From: Neorhizobium sp. SHOUNA12A
GTDB taxonomy: Bacteria; Pseudomonadota; Alphaproteobacteria; Rhizobiales; Rhizobiaceae
Assembly: GCF_023006505.1 (NCBI RefSeq)
Contig: NZ_JALBGV010000006.1
Coordinates: forward strand, 62,001 to 126,000
Direction of reading: 5' to 3'
Length of the DNA stretch: 64,000 bases
Shown here one piece after another: positions 56,153 to 64,000 of this stretch (the first letter of the stretch is position 1; each line of letters begins with the position of its first letter). The notes beneath the pieces are model-generated. The model did not search any database, was not told the origin of the DNA, and worked only from the letters and a program-made list of their open reading frames with translations. The position numbers were made by a program, and so were the translations under genes.

Positions 56153-56305
56153 GGACGGGTTGTAAGCGACAGCAAAAACTATATTTTGGCCACGAATTCG
56201 CCGACACGGCCCCGCATGAGGAGCGAAGGGCCGTTGGAGACGTGAGAACTGGCGCATGGTCCCCGATTGGGGCGTGCGTTCGGCGAAGATAAGGATCAGG
56301 GACGC

Positions 56306-57352
56306 GTGATCAGAATTTCTATCGATGCCATGGGCGGCGATTTTGGTCCCGAGGTCGTCATTGCCGGTGCCGCCAAGGCACTGGAACGCCACCCGGATGT
56401 GACCTTCCTCATCTATGGGCTGAAGGTCCAATGCGAGCCGGTCTTGGCGAAATATCCAAAACTGCGGGATAAATCCGTCTTCCACGAATGCGAACTGGCC
56501 GTCAGCATGGAGGAGAAGCCGAGCGCGGCCTTGCGCCGCGGCCGTTATGTCTCGACAATGTGGCGGTCGATCGAGGCGGTAAAGCTCGGCGAAGCGGAAG
56601 TCGTGGTCTCGGCCGGCAATACCGGTGCCCTGATGGCGATGGCGAAGTTCTGTCTGCGCACCATGGCCAATATCGAACGCCCGGCGATCGCCGGCATATG
56701 GCCGACCCTCAAGGGCGAGAGCATCGTCCTCGATATCGGCGCGACGATCGGTGCCGACGCTCAGCAACTTTTCGATTTTGCGATCATGGGCGGGGCCATG
56801 GCACGCTCCCTCTTCGAAGTGGACCGACCGACCGTCGGGCTTCTGAACGTCGGCGTCGAAGAGGTGAAGGGCCAGGAAGAGGTCAAGGAGGCCGGGCGGC
56901 TGATCCGCGAGGCCAACCTGCCGACGATCGCCTATCACGGTTTCGTCGAAGGTGACGACATCGGCAAGGGCACCGTCGATGTGGTGGTGACCGAAGGTTT
57001 TACCGGCAATATCGCGCTGAAGGCGGCGGAGGGCACGGCCCGGCAGATCGCCACGCTTCTGCGCGAATCGATGTCGCGCACGCTGCTGGCCAGGATCGGC
57101 TATCTTCTCGCCAAGCCCGCCTTCGACAGGCTGCGCGAGAAGATGGATCCGAACAAGGTCAATGGCGGCGTGTTCCTCGGCTTGAACGGCATCGTCATCA
57201 AGAGCCATGGCAGTGCCAATGCCGACGGTTTTGCTGCCGCGATCGATGTCGGCTATGACATGGCACGCAACGATCTCAACGCGAAGATCCGGCAGGATCT
57301 TGCAATTTACCATGCCCGCCGCCAGCCCCCGGCTGGCCCCGAAGCGGCATGA
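56306..57352 (+). CDS. plsX: Phosphate acyltransferase PlsX
   Basis: Converts acyl-ACP to acyl-phosphate for phospholipid synthesis. With GTG 56306 as start the protein has 348 residues and begins with the family N-terminus [20 protein letters not shown]. Other blocks are [16 protein letters not shown] (about 94-109), [20 protein letters not shown] (about 122-141) and [20 protein letters not shown]. An in-frame ATG at 56267 would add residues not typical of the family. It overlaps or abuts fabH, with 20 bp to the preferred fabH start. Confidence 0.95.
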   Translation: MIRISIDAMGGDFGPEVVIAGAAKALERHPDVTFLIYGLKVQCEPVLAKYPKLRDKSVFHECELAVSMEEKPSAALRRGRYVSTMWRSIEAVKLGEAEVVVSAGNTGALMAMAKFCLRTMANIERPAIAGIWPTLKGESIVLDIGATIGADAQQLFDFAIMGGAMARSLFEVDRPTVGLLNVGVEEVKGQEEVKEAGRLIREANLPTIAYHGFVEGDDIGKGTVDVVVTEGFTGNIALKAAEGTARQIATLLRESMSRTLLARIGYLLAKPAFDRLREKMDPNKVNGGVFLGLNGIVIKSHGSANADGFAAAIDVGYDMARNDLNAKIRQDLAIYHARRQPPAGPEAA

Positions 57353-57372
57353 CGACAGGATGTGAGTTAAGA

Positions 57373-58344
57373 ATGATCCGTTCAGTGGTTCGCGGTTATG
57401 GGGCAGCGCTCCCGAAGCGGGTAGTGACCAATCGCGAGTTGGAAGACATCGTCGAGACCTCCGACGAATGGATCGTGCAGCGCACGGGCATTCGTCAGCG
57501 TTATCTCGCCGGCGAGGGCGAGACGACCGCCTCTCTCGGCGAGCAGGCGGCGCGTGCGGCGCTCGAAAACGCCGGTTTGACGCCGGATGACATCGATCTC
57601 GTGCTGGTCGCGACCTCGACGCCCGACAACACCTTTCCGGCGACCGCCGTCAATATCCAGAATCGGCTGGGCATGACCCACGGCTACGCCTTCGATCTGC
57701 AGGCGGTCTGCACCGGCTTCGTCTACGCGATGGCGACCGCCGATCTGCATATCCGCGGTGGAATGGCAAAGCGTGTGCTGGTGATCGGCGCCGAGACCTT
57801 TTCCCGCATCCTCGACTGGAAGGATCGTACCACCTGCGTGCTTTTCGGCGATGGCGCCGGTGCGCTGGTGCTGGAGGCGGCGGAAGGCGAGGGGACCATT
57901 GCCGACCGAGGCGTGCTCACCGCTCATCTGCGCTCCGACGGCTCGCATAAGGACAAGCTCTATGTCGATGGCGGCCCGTCCTCGACGGGCACGGTCGGAC
58001 ATCTGCGCATGGAAGGCCGCGAGGTCTTCAAGCATGCGGTCGGCATGATCACCGACGTGATCGACAGCGCGTTCGCCGCGACCGGCACGACGGCAGACGA
58101 TCTCGACTGGCTGGTGCCGCACCAGGCCAACCGCCGCATCATCGACGGCTCGGCGAAGAAACTCGGTATTCCTTTGGAAAAGGTCGTCGTGACCGTCGAT
58201 CTGCATGGTAATACCTCGGCTGCATCGATTCCTTTGGCACTTTCGGTTGCCGCCTCCGACGGGCGCATCAAGAAGGGCGATCTGGTGATGCTCGAAGCCA
58301 TGGGCGGCGGTTTTACGTGGGGCGCATTGCTGGTCCGCTGGTAG
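57373..58344 (+). CDS. fabH: Beta-ketoacyl-ACP synthase III
   Basis: Starts fatty-acid synthesis by condensing acetyl-CoA with malonyl-ACP. The 323-residue protein has the Cys nucleophile in [14 protein letters not shown] (about 107-120), His in [12 protein letters not shown] (about 246-257) and Asn in [16 protein letters not shown] (about 276-291), the full Cys-His-Asn triad. An ATG at 57349 overlaps the plsX stop (ATGA), but ATG 57373 begins the usual rhizobial N-terminus ([10 protein letters not shown]). It precedes ihfA by about 120 bp. Confidence 0.96.
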   Translation: MIRSVVRGYGAALPKRVVTNRELEDIVETSDEWIVQRTGIRQRYLAGEGETTASLGEQAARAALENAGLTPDDIDLVLVATSTPDNTFPATAVNIQNRLGMTHGYAFDLQAVCTGFVYAMATADLHIRGGMAKRVLVIGAETFSRILDWKDRTTCVLFGDGAGALVLEAAEGEGTIADRGVLTAHLRSDGSHKDKLYVDGGPSSTGTVGHLRMEGREVFKHAVGMITDVIDSAFAATGTTADDLDWLVPHQANRRIIDGSAKKLGIPLEKVVVTVDLHGNTSAASIPLALSVAASDGRIKKGDLVMLEAMGGGFTWGALLVRW

Positions 58345-58465
58345 GGCTGCAATGATTGGCCGAAACGTAAATAAGCGATTGAGCACAGGTGCTTGACCCT
58401 CGCGCTCAAGCAAAATACTCTCTATCGGCTTTGATAAGATCAATTTCGAAAATTGGGCGGGGATC

Positions 58466-58804
58466 ATGGCCGGCAAGACAGTAACACGCGCGGATCTGGC
58501 GGAATCGGTTTTCCGCAAGGTCGGACTTTCGCGGACGGAATCGGCCGAGCTCGTCGAGACGGTCATAGACGAAATCTGTAACGCGATCGTGCGGGGCGAG
58601 GTGGTCAAGCTTTCCTCCTTCGCGACCTTCCAGGTGCGTTCCAAGAACGAGCGGATCGGCCGCAATCCGAAGACCGGCGAGGAAGTGCCGATTTCTCCGC
58701 GTCGGGTGATGACGTTCAAGGCCTCCAATGTACTGAAGAGCCGTATCCTCAAGGCGCACACGGCGCGCAAGGCGAAACTGAAGCCGGCAAGCCCTGTCGC
58801 CTGA
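58466..58804 (+). CDS. ihfA: Integration host factor subunit alpha
   Basis: DNA-bending protein that pairs with IHF-beta. The 112-residue protein has the HU/IHF fold with [20 protein letters not shown], then [20 protein letters not shown] (about 50-69, the DNA arm) and [20 protein letters not shown]. The C-terminal tail is Lys/Arg rich and slightly longer than in E. coli. It lies between fabH and a MerR gene, the typical rhizobial order, and is transcribed from its own upstream region. Confidence 0.96.
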   Translation: MAGKTVTRADLAESVFRKVGLSRTESAELVETVIDEICNAIVRGEVVKLSSFATFQVRSKNERIGRNPKTGEEVPISPRRVMTFKASNVLKSRILKAHTARKAKLKPASPVA

Positions 58805-58958
58805 ACCCCGGCGCCCTTTCCGCAATCCTGTGAACATGCTTGAATCTCCCGGCTTAAGCCGTTGAGATATGTCCGATTCGGCGCATAATCCGCGCATGAA
58901 TTGGAGGCTATGAGTCTGCCCTTGGGGCATGGGCAGCCTGCCGTTTGGAGTGTGACCT

Positions 58959-59492
58959 TTGGAGAAGAGCCCGGACGCCTTTCGTACGATCAGCGAGGTC
59001 GCCGACGACCTCGACCTGCCGCAGCACGTGCTGCGCTTCTGGGAAACGCGTTTCCCGCAGATCCGGCCGATGAAGCGCGGCGGCGGGCGGCGTTATTATC
59101 GTCCCGAGGACGTCGATCTCCTGAAGGGCATCCGTCACCTGCTCTACGATCACGGTTACACCATAAAAGGCGTGCAGAAGCTTCTGAAGATGAACGGCAA
59201 CAAGTTCGTCTCGGCGATCGCGTCTGGCGATCTCGCCACGATGGAAGCGATCATGGCGGCAAACAGCGAAAAGCAGGTCGAGCCGAAGATCAGCACGGCC
59301 GAAGAGGATCAGATCGTCGGCCGCCCCAAGGTGAAGCCGAGCGGCCGCTTTTTCGGCTTCGGCGGCACCCACGAGGACGACGTGGAAGTCTCGATCGGCA
59401 AGTCCAGCATTGGCAAGGAAGACCGCGCCCTGTTGCAGGAGGCACTGTTCGACCTTCTGGAATGCAAACGCCTCCTGGATCAGGTTCGCTAA
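58959..59492 (+). CDS. MerR family transcriptional regulator
   Basis: A 177-residue regulator with a MerR winged helix ([20 protein letters not shown], then [20 protein letters not shown] and [20 protein letters not shown]). The C-terminal part is short and helical with no metal-binding Cys, so the effector is unknown. The start is TTG at 58959, supported by GGAG at 58947-58950 with an 8-base spacing; no ATG is near the family N-terminus. It is the usual neighbour of ihfA in rhizobia. Confidence 0.9.
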   Translation: MEKSPDAFRTISEVADDLDLPQHVLRFWETRFPQIRPMKRGGGRRYYRPEDVDLLKGIRHLLYDHGYTIKGVQKLLKMNGNKFVSAIASGDLATMEAIMAANSEKQVEPKISTAEEDQIVGRPKVKPSGRFFGFGGTHEDDVEVSIGKSSIGKEDRALLQEALFDLLECKRLLDQVR

Positions 59493-59591
59493 TTCAACTC
59501 GCGGCAAAGTTAAGAAAAATTTACCATTCACCTCTGGTTCAGGAGAAATGAAGGATCATTTCTTCACAAGGAGAATCAGAGGAGGTGAATT

Positions 59592-60059
59592 ATGAAGAAA
59601 AAGCTCGCCGTCGCCGTTTTATCCCTGATTACGGCCTTTAGCGGTGTCGTTCCGGCCCAGGCTTTCCCGTCGATCGCCGCCCCGAGGATCGAAGCGTCCC
59701 AGGATATCCAGCAGGTACAGTACTGGCGCGATCGTGACGGCTGGGAAGGCCGCCGCTATTACCGCGACCGCTACGATGGCGACCGCTATTACCGCCGCCA
59801 TCGCCGTGGCCCGGATGCCGGTGCGATCATCGGAGGGCTTGCCCTTGGCGCGATCATCGGCGGCGCGCTGGCCCAGCCGCGTTATGCACCGAGATACGCT
59901 CCGCGTTACTACCGACCGCGCTACTACGCCCCCCGGCGTTATGTCGGTGGCAATGCACATGTAAACTGGTGCTATGCCCGCTACCGGTCCTACAGGGCCT
60001 ACGATAACACGTTCCAGCCCTATTACGGCCCGCGTCAGCAGTGCTATTCGCCCTACTGA
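59592..60059 (+). CDS. Secreted BA14K family protein
   Basis: A 155-residue exported protein with a signal peptide ([20 protein letters not shown], cut after AQA). The mature part has Tyr/Arg-rich repeats ([18 protein letters not shown]), a hydrophobic segment [19 protein letters not shown], and the C-terminal BA14K block [20 protein letters not shown] with two Cys. The family includes Brucella lectin-like antigens, and the function is otherwise unknown. GGAGGTG precedes ATG 59592. A near-consensus CtrA-like sequence is about 80 bp upstream. Confidence 0.88.
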   Translation: MKKKLAVAVLSLITAFSGVVPAQAFPSIAAPRIEASQDIQQVQYWRDRDGWEGRRYYRDRYDGDRYYRRHRRGPDAGAIIGGLALGAIIGGALAQPRYAPRYAPRYYRPRYYAPRRYVGGNAHVNWCYARYRSYRAYDNTFQPYYGPRQQCYSPY

Positions 60060-60185
60060 CATCCGTTGAACCGGATAACAACGTCAGCCTGCCCTGCCAA
60101 TCCGGTGGGGCGGGTAAATCACGTGGGGAAGTCCCGGTTCTCGGAAAAGGTTTTTGATCTGACTGAGATTTCAAGGGGATTTAAT

Positions 60186-60262
<77 letters not shown>

Positions 60263-60597
60263 ACCTGCTCAATGAGCATGTTTTCCCTAGTCGCTCCGCT
60301 TTGCCGGCGCAAGCTCAAAATCCTTCGATCGGAAGAAAAAGAGGGTGGTCGGCATAAGAACGCGCCGGTGAACATAAAAGCCGCGTCCGAACTCGGGCAT
60401 CGCGAAAGCCTTCGTCGTGGGCAGCGGCACGGGCATCACCGAGGCTGCAGCCGCGGTTAACCGCTCGGAAGACCAACTATAAGGGGATTGCAGAGATTTC
60501 TGCGGAAGATAATCTTAGATATAAAACGAAGTTGCGCATGCTGGAAACTTCGGCATGAAGGCGGGCTAAAAGATTAGCTGCGGTATCTATGTAATGC
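60263..60597. other. 335-bp degenerate region upstream of tRNA-Pro
   Basis: No intact gene is seen. A short open stretch at 60378-60482 ends KAFVVGSGTGITEAAAAVNR followed by SEDQL and a stop. A second frame beginning at a GTG near 60370 reads VNIKAASELG and would join it by a frameshift, suggesting a decayed small gene. AT-rich bases follow to about 60597. The tRNA promoter should lie at the left end of this region. Confidence 0.4.
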
Positions 60598-60786
60598 TTA
60601 GCGAAAACGCGGCGCCCGGCTTGCATTCATCAAGAGTTCTTGCTGAGACGCAAAAGGTCCGAGAAGTTTCAGAAGGCGGATTTCTTCGTCTTGATCGATA
60701 CGATAGCGCTTTGCGAACTCCGCAACGCTCCAGACTTTCTTCAAGCCTTTACTATCGATATCGTCGAGATTCATATGCGTCGACAT
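60598..60786 (-). CDS. Small protein of unknown function
   Basis: A predicted 62-residue protein (MSTHMNLDDIDSKGLKKVWS, then VAEFAKRYRIDQDEEIRLLK). The middle segment VAEFAKRYRIDQDEEIR resembles a short helix-turn-helix (Excisionase/DUF-type) and could bind DNA. AAAAGGGGATACTT is a good ribosome site before ATG 60786. I do not recognise the family. It is the first of three small leftward genes before the polysaccharide genes. Confidence 0.6.
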   Translation of the reverse strand: MSTHMNLDDIDSKGLKKVWSVAEFAKRYRIDQDEEIRLLKLLGPFASQQELLMNASRAPRFR

Positions 60787-60890
60787 AAGTATCCCCTTTT
60801 CTTGCTTGTTCGAACCTAAACTCGCGTGGCAAATTTTGTTCCGGACAACTCTGAGCTTCTATCGTTAATAATGTATCCTCTAACGAACCC

Positions 60891-61040
60891 TCACTTTTCT
60901 TGGACTTTAATACCATTCTGGCCGATGCTGAGCTCGACGCCTCTGGGCTTGGTTTCTTCGCGATAGACGTAAAAACCGAGGCCGACGACGGCGACAAGCA
61001 AGGCGCCGATAATGAGATAAAGGTTATTGATGCGTGTCAT
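60891..61040 (-). CDS. Very small membrane protein
   Basis: A predicted 49-residue protein with one membrane span (INNLYLIIGALLVAVVGLGF at about 4-23) followed by a charged tail ending GVELSIGQNGIKVQEK. AGGGGG lies 5 bases before ATG 61040. Similar one-span small proteins with a GVEI-IGxNGIKIQ tail occur widely in rhizobia; function unknown. A longer frame upstream lacks protein-like content. Confidence 0.65.
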   Translation of the reverse strand: MTRINNLYLIIGALLVAVVGLGFYVYREETKPRGVELSIGQNGIKVQEK

Positions 61041-61113
61041 GCGTACCCCCTGCACGTTGTCTGGCGGCGGGGAAACGCGTGAGATCTCAAAGAGTTCCCG
61101 CGCTGCAGCGATT

Positions 61114-61407
61114 TCAGTCGTCGTTTGCGGCGTTGAGGTTCTGGGGGCGGATTCCCTCGTCGTGAAACTGCTGGCGCAGCCTGAGCCCCGGCCCGGCGCC
61201 CGCATCGTCCTCACCCGCGCCGAGGAAAAGCACGCCCTTCGACTCGAAGATTGAACGCAACCGATCGGTGACGCCGGCGTTTGCGAAGACTTGCGAGGCC
61301 TCGGCTTCTTCGATCGCAGATTTGGAAAGCCCTGACGCGGCGGCCAACTCCTCCACCGTCATTCCTGTCATCGCGCGTGCGGCGCGGAGTTGAGAAACCG
61401 TCAGCAT
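61114..61407 (-). CDS. XRE-type helix-turn-helix protein
   Basis: A predicted 97-residue regulator with a helix-turn-helix (QLRAARAMTGMTVEELAAAS, then GLSKSAIEEAEA) at about 6-37, followed by RLRSIFESKGVLFLGAGEDD and GAGPGLRLRQQ. The late GVLFLGAGE...PGLRLR pattern is typical of small rhizobial XRE repressors of unknown target. ATG 61407 is chosen; the frame stays open to 61584. It is just downstream of the O-antigen ligase-like gene (stop at 61439) on the same strand. Confidence 0.75.
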   Translation of the reverse strand: MLTVSQLRAARAMTGMTVEELAAASGLSKSAIEEAEASQVFANAGVTDRLRSIFESKGVLFLGAGEDDAGAGPGLRLRQQFHDEGIRPQNLNAANDD

Positions 61408-61438
61408 GATAGGGAATCTGGAGCGCTGGGCGCCGAAG

Positions 61439-62710
61439 TCAAGCGGCGTTGTCGGCCGCAGAGCAGGATCGTCGCTGCGATCGGATGAAACGATGTTCCA
61501 GCGCCACGCAGCCCCAGACGATGCCGAGCAGGAGGTAGAAATGCCGCCAGTGGTCGGTGTCGATGACGTTGCCGATGATCGCATGGCCCAATATCATCAC
61601 CCAGGCGATCATCAGATAGGCCTGCCACGGGCGTTCGCGCAGCATGTAGCGGAAGCCAAACCACAGCGTCGACCAGATCATGATCTGATAGGTGATCGCG
61701 CCGAGCCAGCCATAGGTGGTGAGTGTCTTCAGCCAGATATTGTGCTCGTCCTCGCCGAAGATCTTGCCAAAGGCCATCGGCCCCAGCCCGAGCGGCCGTT
61801 CCATGGCCATCAGGAAGCCGATCTTGTGGCGCTCGAAACGGCCAAGGCGGGCGCCGTCATAGTCCTGCACCAGCTTGGCGCGGTTCGTGAACAGGTCGGA
61901 AACCTGCGGGAACTGCAGCGCGATCGCCAGGGCGAGGACGAGGAATATCGCAGCACCTCCGGCGATCGCCAGGATCTTGAACCGGAAGGCGGTCGTGCGC
62001 TCCTTGAGGAGCATGACGATCACCAGAGCGACGCCGGCAAATATCAGAAGGCCCCAGGCGGCGCGCGAGAAGGACAGGAAGATGCCGAGCGCCAGGATGA
62101 GGATGCCGGCGATCAGCAGCGGCGCTTTTATCAGCGGTCCGGTCAGCAACCGGTAGAGGAGGTAGAGGAGGGGGGCGACGAGATAGGGGCCGAAGACATT
62201 CGGGTCCTGGAAGGCACCCATGGCGCGATTATAGCGGGTGAACACATGCGAGCCCGGAAAGGCGTTGAAATAGCCGAGAACGCCGAGCAGCGAGGTGATG
62301 ATTGCAGCGATGACCCAGGCCTTGAAGATCAGGTTCAGGCGCCGGTGGTCGTTCTCGATGATCGCCGCATAAAAGACCGAACTCAGCGCCAGGAAGGTGG
62401 AGACGGCGAAATACATCGGCGCCTCGCTCATGTCCTTCATGACGAACATGGAGAACAGGCCGCTCATGTTGAACGTCAGCATCATCACCAGAAGCGGTCC
62501 GACGGTACGCGATATCTTCAGGCCGAGCAGGAACCAGATGCCGATCTGGATTACCATGATCAGTTCGTAAGGCGCAGGTTCGGAAATGACGAAGCCGGAA
62601 AGGAAGACGCCAAAAGCGATCAGGCCGGAACCGGCCAGCTTTACGGCCGCCAGCCGGCTGTCGAAACCCACCGGGTGGCCGCCTGCGCGGTTATAGTCGA
62701 GCGTGCTCAA
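61439..62710 (-). CDS. O-antigen ligase / polymerase family membrane protein
   Basis: A 423-residue inner-membrane protein with about ten to twelve spans. The Wzy_C/O-antigen ligase block is RYNRAMGAFQDPNVFGPYLV (about 160-179), with a large periplasmic loop after span nine containing RFERHKIGFLMAMERPLGLG and the conserved FGKIFGEDEHNIWLKTLTTYG (given here in two parts: FGKIFGEDEHNIW and LKTLTTYG). It should polymerise or transfer a surface polysaccharide. It begins 4 bp inside the sugar-transferase gene (ATGA at 62707-62710), so the two are translationally coupled. Confidence 0.9.
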   Translation of the reverse strand: MSTLDYNRAGGHPVGFDSRLAAVKLAGSGLIAFGVFLSGFVISEPAPYELIMVIQIGIWFLLGLKISRTVGPLLVMMLTFNMSGLFSMFVMKDMSEAPMYFAVSTFLALSSVFYAAIIENDHRRLNLIFKAWVIAAIITSLLGVLGYFNAFPGSHVFTRYNRAMGAFQDPNVFGPYLVAPLLYLLYRLLTGPLIKAPLLIAGILILALGIFLSFSRAAWGLLIFAGVALVIVMLLKERTTAFRFKILAIAGGAAIFLVLALAIALQFPQVSDLFTNRAKLVQDYDGARLGRFERHKIGFLMAMERPLGLGPMAFGKIFGEDEHNIWLKTLTTYGWLGAITYQIMIWSTLWFGFRYMLRERPWQAYLMIAWVMILGHAIIGNVIDTDHWRHFYLLLGIVWGCVALEHRFIRSQRRSCSAADNAA

Positions 62711-64000
62711 TAGGCATTGTCCGTGTTGAGCAGCCGGATCGGCGTCAGGAACAGGATCTTGAGGTCGAAGAGCAGCGACCAGTTCTCTATATAATCGAGG
62801 TCGTAGGCCGTGCGGGCACGGATCTTCTCGTCGCTGTCGAGCTCGCCACGCAAGCCGTTGATCTGCGCCCAGCCGGTGACGCCCGGCTTGACGCGGTGGC
62901 GGGCGAAATAGCTCTCGACTACGTCGACATATTTGCGCGTGCCCGTCTGGGCGAGCACCGCATGTGGGCGCGGTCCGACGAGCGAAAGCTGGCCGCGCAG
63001 CACGTTGAACAGCTGCGGCAGTTCATCGATCGAGGATTTGCGCAGGAAGCGACCGACCGGGGTGACGCGCGGGTCGCCCTTGGTGACCGCCTTGATTGCG
63101 GTCTGGTCGCCGAGGTCGGTGTACATTGAACGGAACTTCAGGACGTCGATGATCTCGTTGTTGAAGCCGTGGCGCTTCTGGCGGAACAGGATCGGCCCCT
63201 TTGAGGTCGCCTTCACGGCGATTGCCGCAGCCAGCATGATCGGCCAGGTGAGAAGGAGGCCGACAACCGAAAAGACGATGTCGAAGACGCGCTTGGCGAC
63301 CGAGTCCCAGTCGCGGATCGGCTTGTCGAAAATGTCGAACATCGGTACCGCGCCCACATGCGAATAGGAGCGGGGGCGGAAACGCAGGCGATTGGCATGG
63401 GCGGCAAGGCGGATATCGACCGGCAATACCCAGAGCTTGCGCAGCAGCTGCAGGATGCGGGCCTCGGCCGTTGCAGGCAGCGCGATGATCAGCATGTCGA
63501 TGCGGGCAAGGCGGGCGAATTCGATAAGCTCGGCGAAGGTCCCGAGCTTCGGATAGCCGGCGACGACGGTCGGCGAGCGTTCGCTGTTGCGATCGTCGAA
63601 AATGCCGCAGATGCGGATGTCGTTGTCGGGCTGCTGTTCGAGCTGGCGGACAAGCTGCTTGGCCGGTTCACCGCCGCCGACGATGATGGCGCGACGCTCC
63701 ATCACGCCATTGCGCCCCCAGTGACGGATGGCAAAGGCGGTGAGCTGCCGTTCGAGGAAGAGGAACGCGGCGCTGGTGACGAACCAGGCGATAAAGCCGG
63801 AAAGCGGATAGGGCTCGTGTTCGACGAGGAAAAGGGTGGACGCCGTCAGCAGAAAACCGATCGTCCAGCAGACGAAAACACGTTTGGCGGCGCGCGAGGC
63901 GCCACGCAGCGAGGGGATCTGATAGGTATCGGCCACCTGCAGAAGCAGGACCGTGAGTGTCGAGCCCCAGGCGACGAGGGCGAAGCGGGCGAAAAAGCCG
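62707..64000 (-). CDS. Polyprenyl-phosphate sugar phosphotransferase (PssA/ExoY-like), cut by window edge
   Basis: Transfers the first sugar-phosphate from UDP-sugar to undecaprenyl phosphate, starting a surface polysaccharide. The 431 residues visible include N-terminal membrane spans, a CoA-binding-like segment (RRAIIVGGGEPAKQLVRQLE), and the catalytic bacterial-sugar-transferase domain: a hairpin span at about 250-270, KRHGFNNEIIDVLKFRSMYT, DELPQLFNVLRGQLSLVGPR and PGVTGWAQINGLRGE. The frame is open to the right edge, so the N-terminus lies outside. It resembles WcaJ/UppE-type undecaprenyl-phosphate glucose phosphotransferases. It is coupled to the polymerase. Confidence 0.92.
   Translation of the reverse strand, partial: GFFARFALVAWGSTLTVLLLQVADTYQIPSLRGASRAAKRVFVCWTIGFLLTASTLFLVEHEPYPLSGFIAWFVTSAAFLFLERQLTAFAIRHWGRNGVMERRAIIVGGGEPAKQLVRQLEQQPDNDIRICGIFDDRNSERSPTVVAGYPKLGTFAELIEFARLARIDMLIIALPATAEARILQLLRKLWVLPVDIRLAAHANRLRFRPRSYSHVGAVPMFDIFDKPIRDWDSVAKRVFDIVFSVVGLLLTWPIMLAAAIAVKATSKGPILFRQKRHGFNNEIIDVLKFRSMYTDLGDQTAIKAVTKGDPRVTPVGRFLRKSSIDELPQLFNVLRGQLSLVGPRPHAVLAQTGTRKYVDVVESYFARHRVKPGVTGWAQINGLRGELDSDEKIRARTAYDLDYIENWSLLFDLKILFLTPIRLLNTDNAY

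Noticed and set aside
54881-57313. 810-codon frame opposite CBP3-type, DUF177 and plsX genes
   Set aside because: It crosses three conserved genes and their spacers, so it is a shadow.

Overview
The window comes from the chromosome of an alphaproteobacterium, almost certainly a member of the Rhizobiaceae (the Rhizobium/Agrobacterium/Ensifer group). The evidence is the high GC content, the gene content (BA14K, DUF1236, DUF6163 and LdtR families, Bpt leucyltransferase, H+-pyrophosphatase, metal-ligand-free HemB) and the conserved order purN-purM-AI-2E permease-hdaA-ppk-ppx, then ldtR-ldtP-glyA-nrdR-ribD-ribE-ribH-nusB-hppA and plsX-fabH-ihfA-merR. The genus cannot be resolved from sequence reading alone. 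Most of the window is ordinary core chromosome. No rRNA, CRISPR array, prophage or complete insertion sequence was seen.

Layout. 1-6 kb: pgsA (cut by the window edge), uvrC, an outer-membrane beta-barrel gene with an AT-rich upstream region, a GST, a secreted RNase T2 and rlmJ. 6-11 kb: a molybdopterin oxidoreductase translationally coupled to a NUDIX hydrolase, a solitary phnM with a candidate Pho box, and a RES/Xre toxin-antitoxin pair with a clear operator-like inverted repeat. 11-19 kb: purM-purN, and divergently an AI-2E permease, hdaA, ppk and ppx. 19-26 kb is more accessory: DJ-1/PfpI protein, LysR regulator, NmrA-like protein, a phytase-esterase-like secreted protein, an AraC regulator whose apparent start shares a CATG with a divergent DUF2000 gene, and an orphan ribbon-helix-helix antitoxin. 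26-41 kb: rnd, MFS, VOC and ICMT-like proteins, aspS, a serine hydrolase, DUF1236, parC, an orphan AbrB protein, an EamA permease, bpt, an RDD protein and hemB.

41-50.6 kb: DUF6163, the MarR-type regulator ldtR (preceded by a full CtrA-type site), two to three small unknown genes, the L,D-transpeptidase ldtP, then glyA, nrdR and the riboflavin genes ribD, ribE and ribH with nusB. The ribD gene carries the most striking feature of the window: a 186-bp element with 48-bp inverted repeats (47 of 48 positions match) inserted exactly in frame, adding 62 residues to the reductase domain. 50.6-60 kb: MFS, a K+-independent-type H+-pyrophosphatase, OmlA/BamE, a CBP3-type chaperone, DUF177, plsX, fabH, ihfA, a MerR regulator and a BA14K protein. 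60-64 kb: tRNA-Pro(GGG), a degenerate stretch with small genes, then an O-antigen ligase-like polymerase and a polyprenyl-phosphate sugar transferase (cut by the window edge) that begin a surface-polysaccharide locus.

Functional links: purine, folate-C1 (glyA) and riboflavin synthesis lie together with NusB; polyphosphate synthesis and breakdown (ppk/ppx) sit beside the replication regulator hdaA; phospholipid and fatty-acid initiation genes (plsX, fabH) precede ihfA; and an envelope-remodelling module (DUF6163-ldtR-ldtP) sits mid-window, possibly tied to the cell cycle through CtrA.
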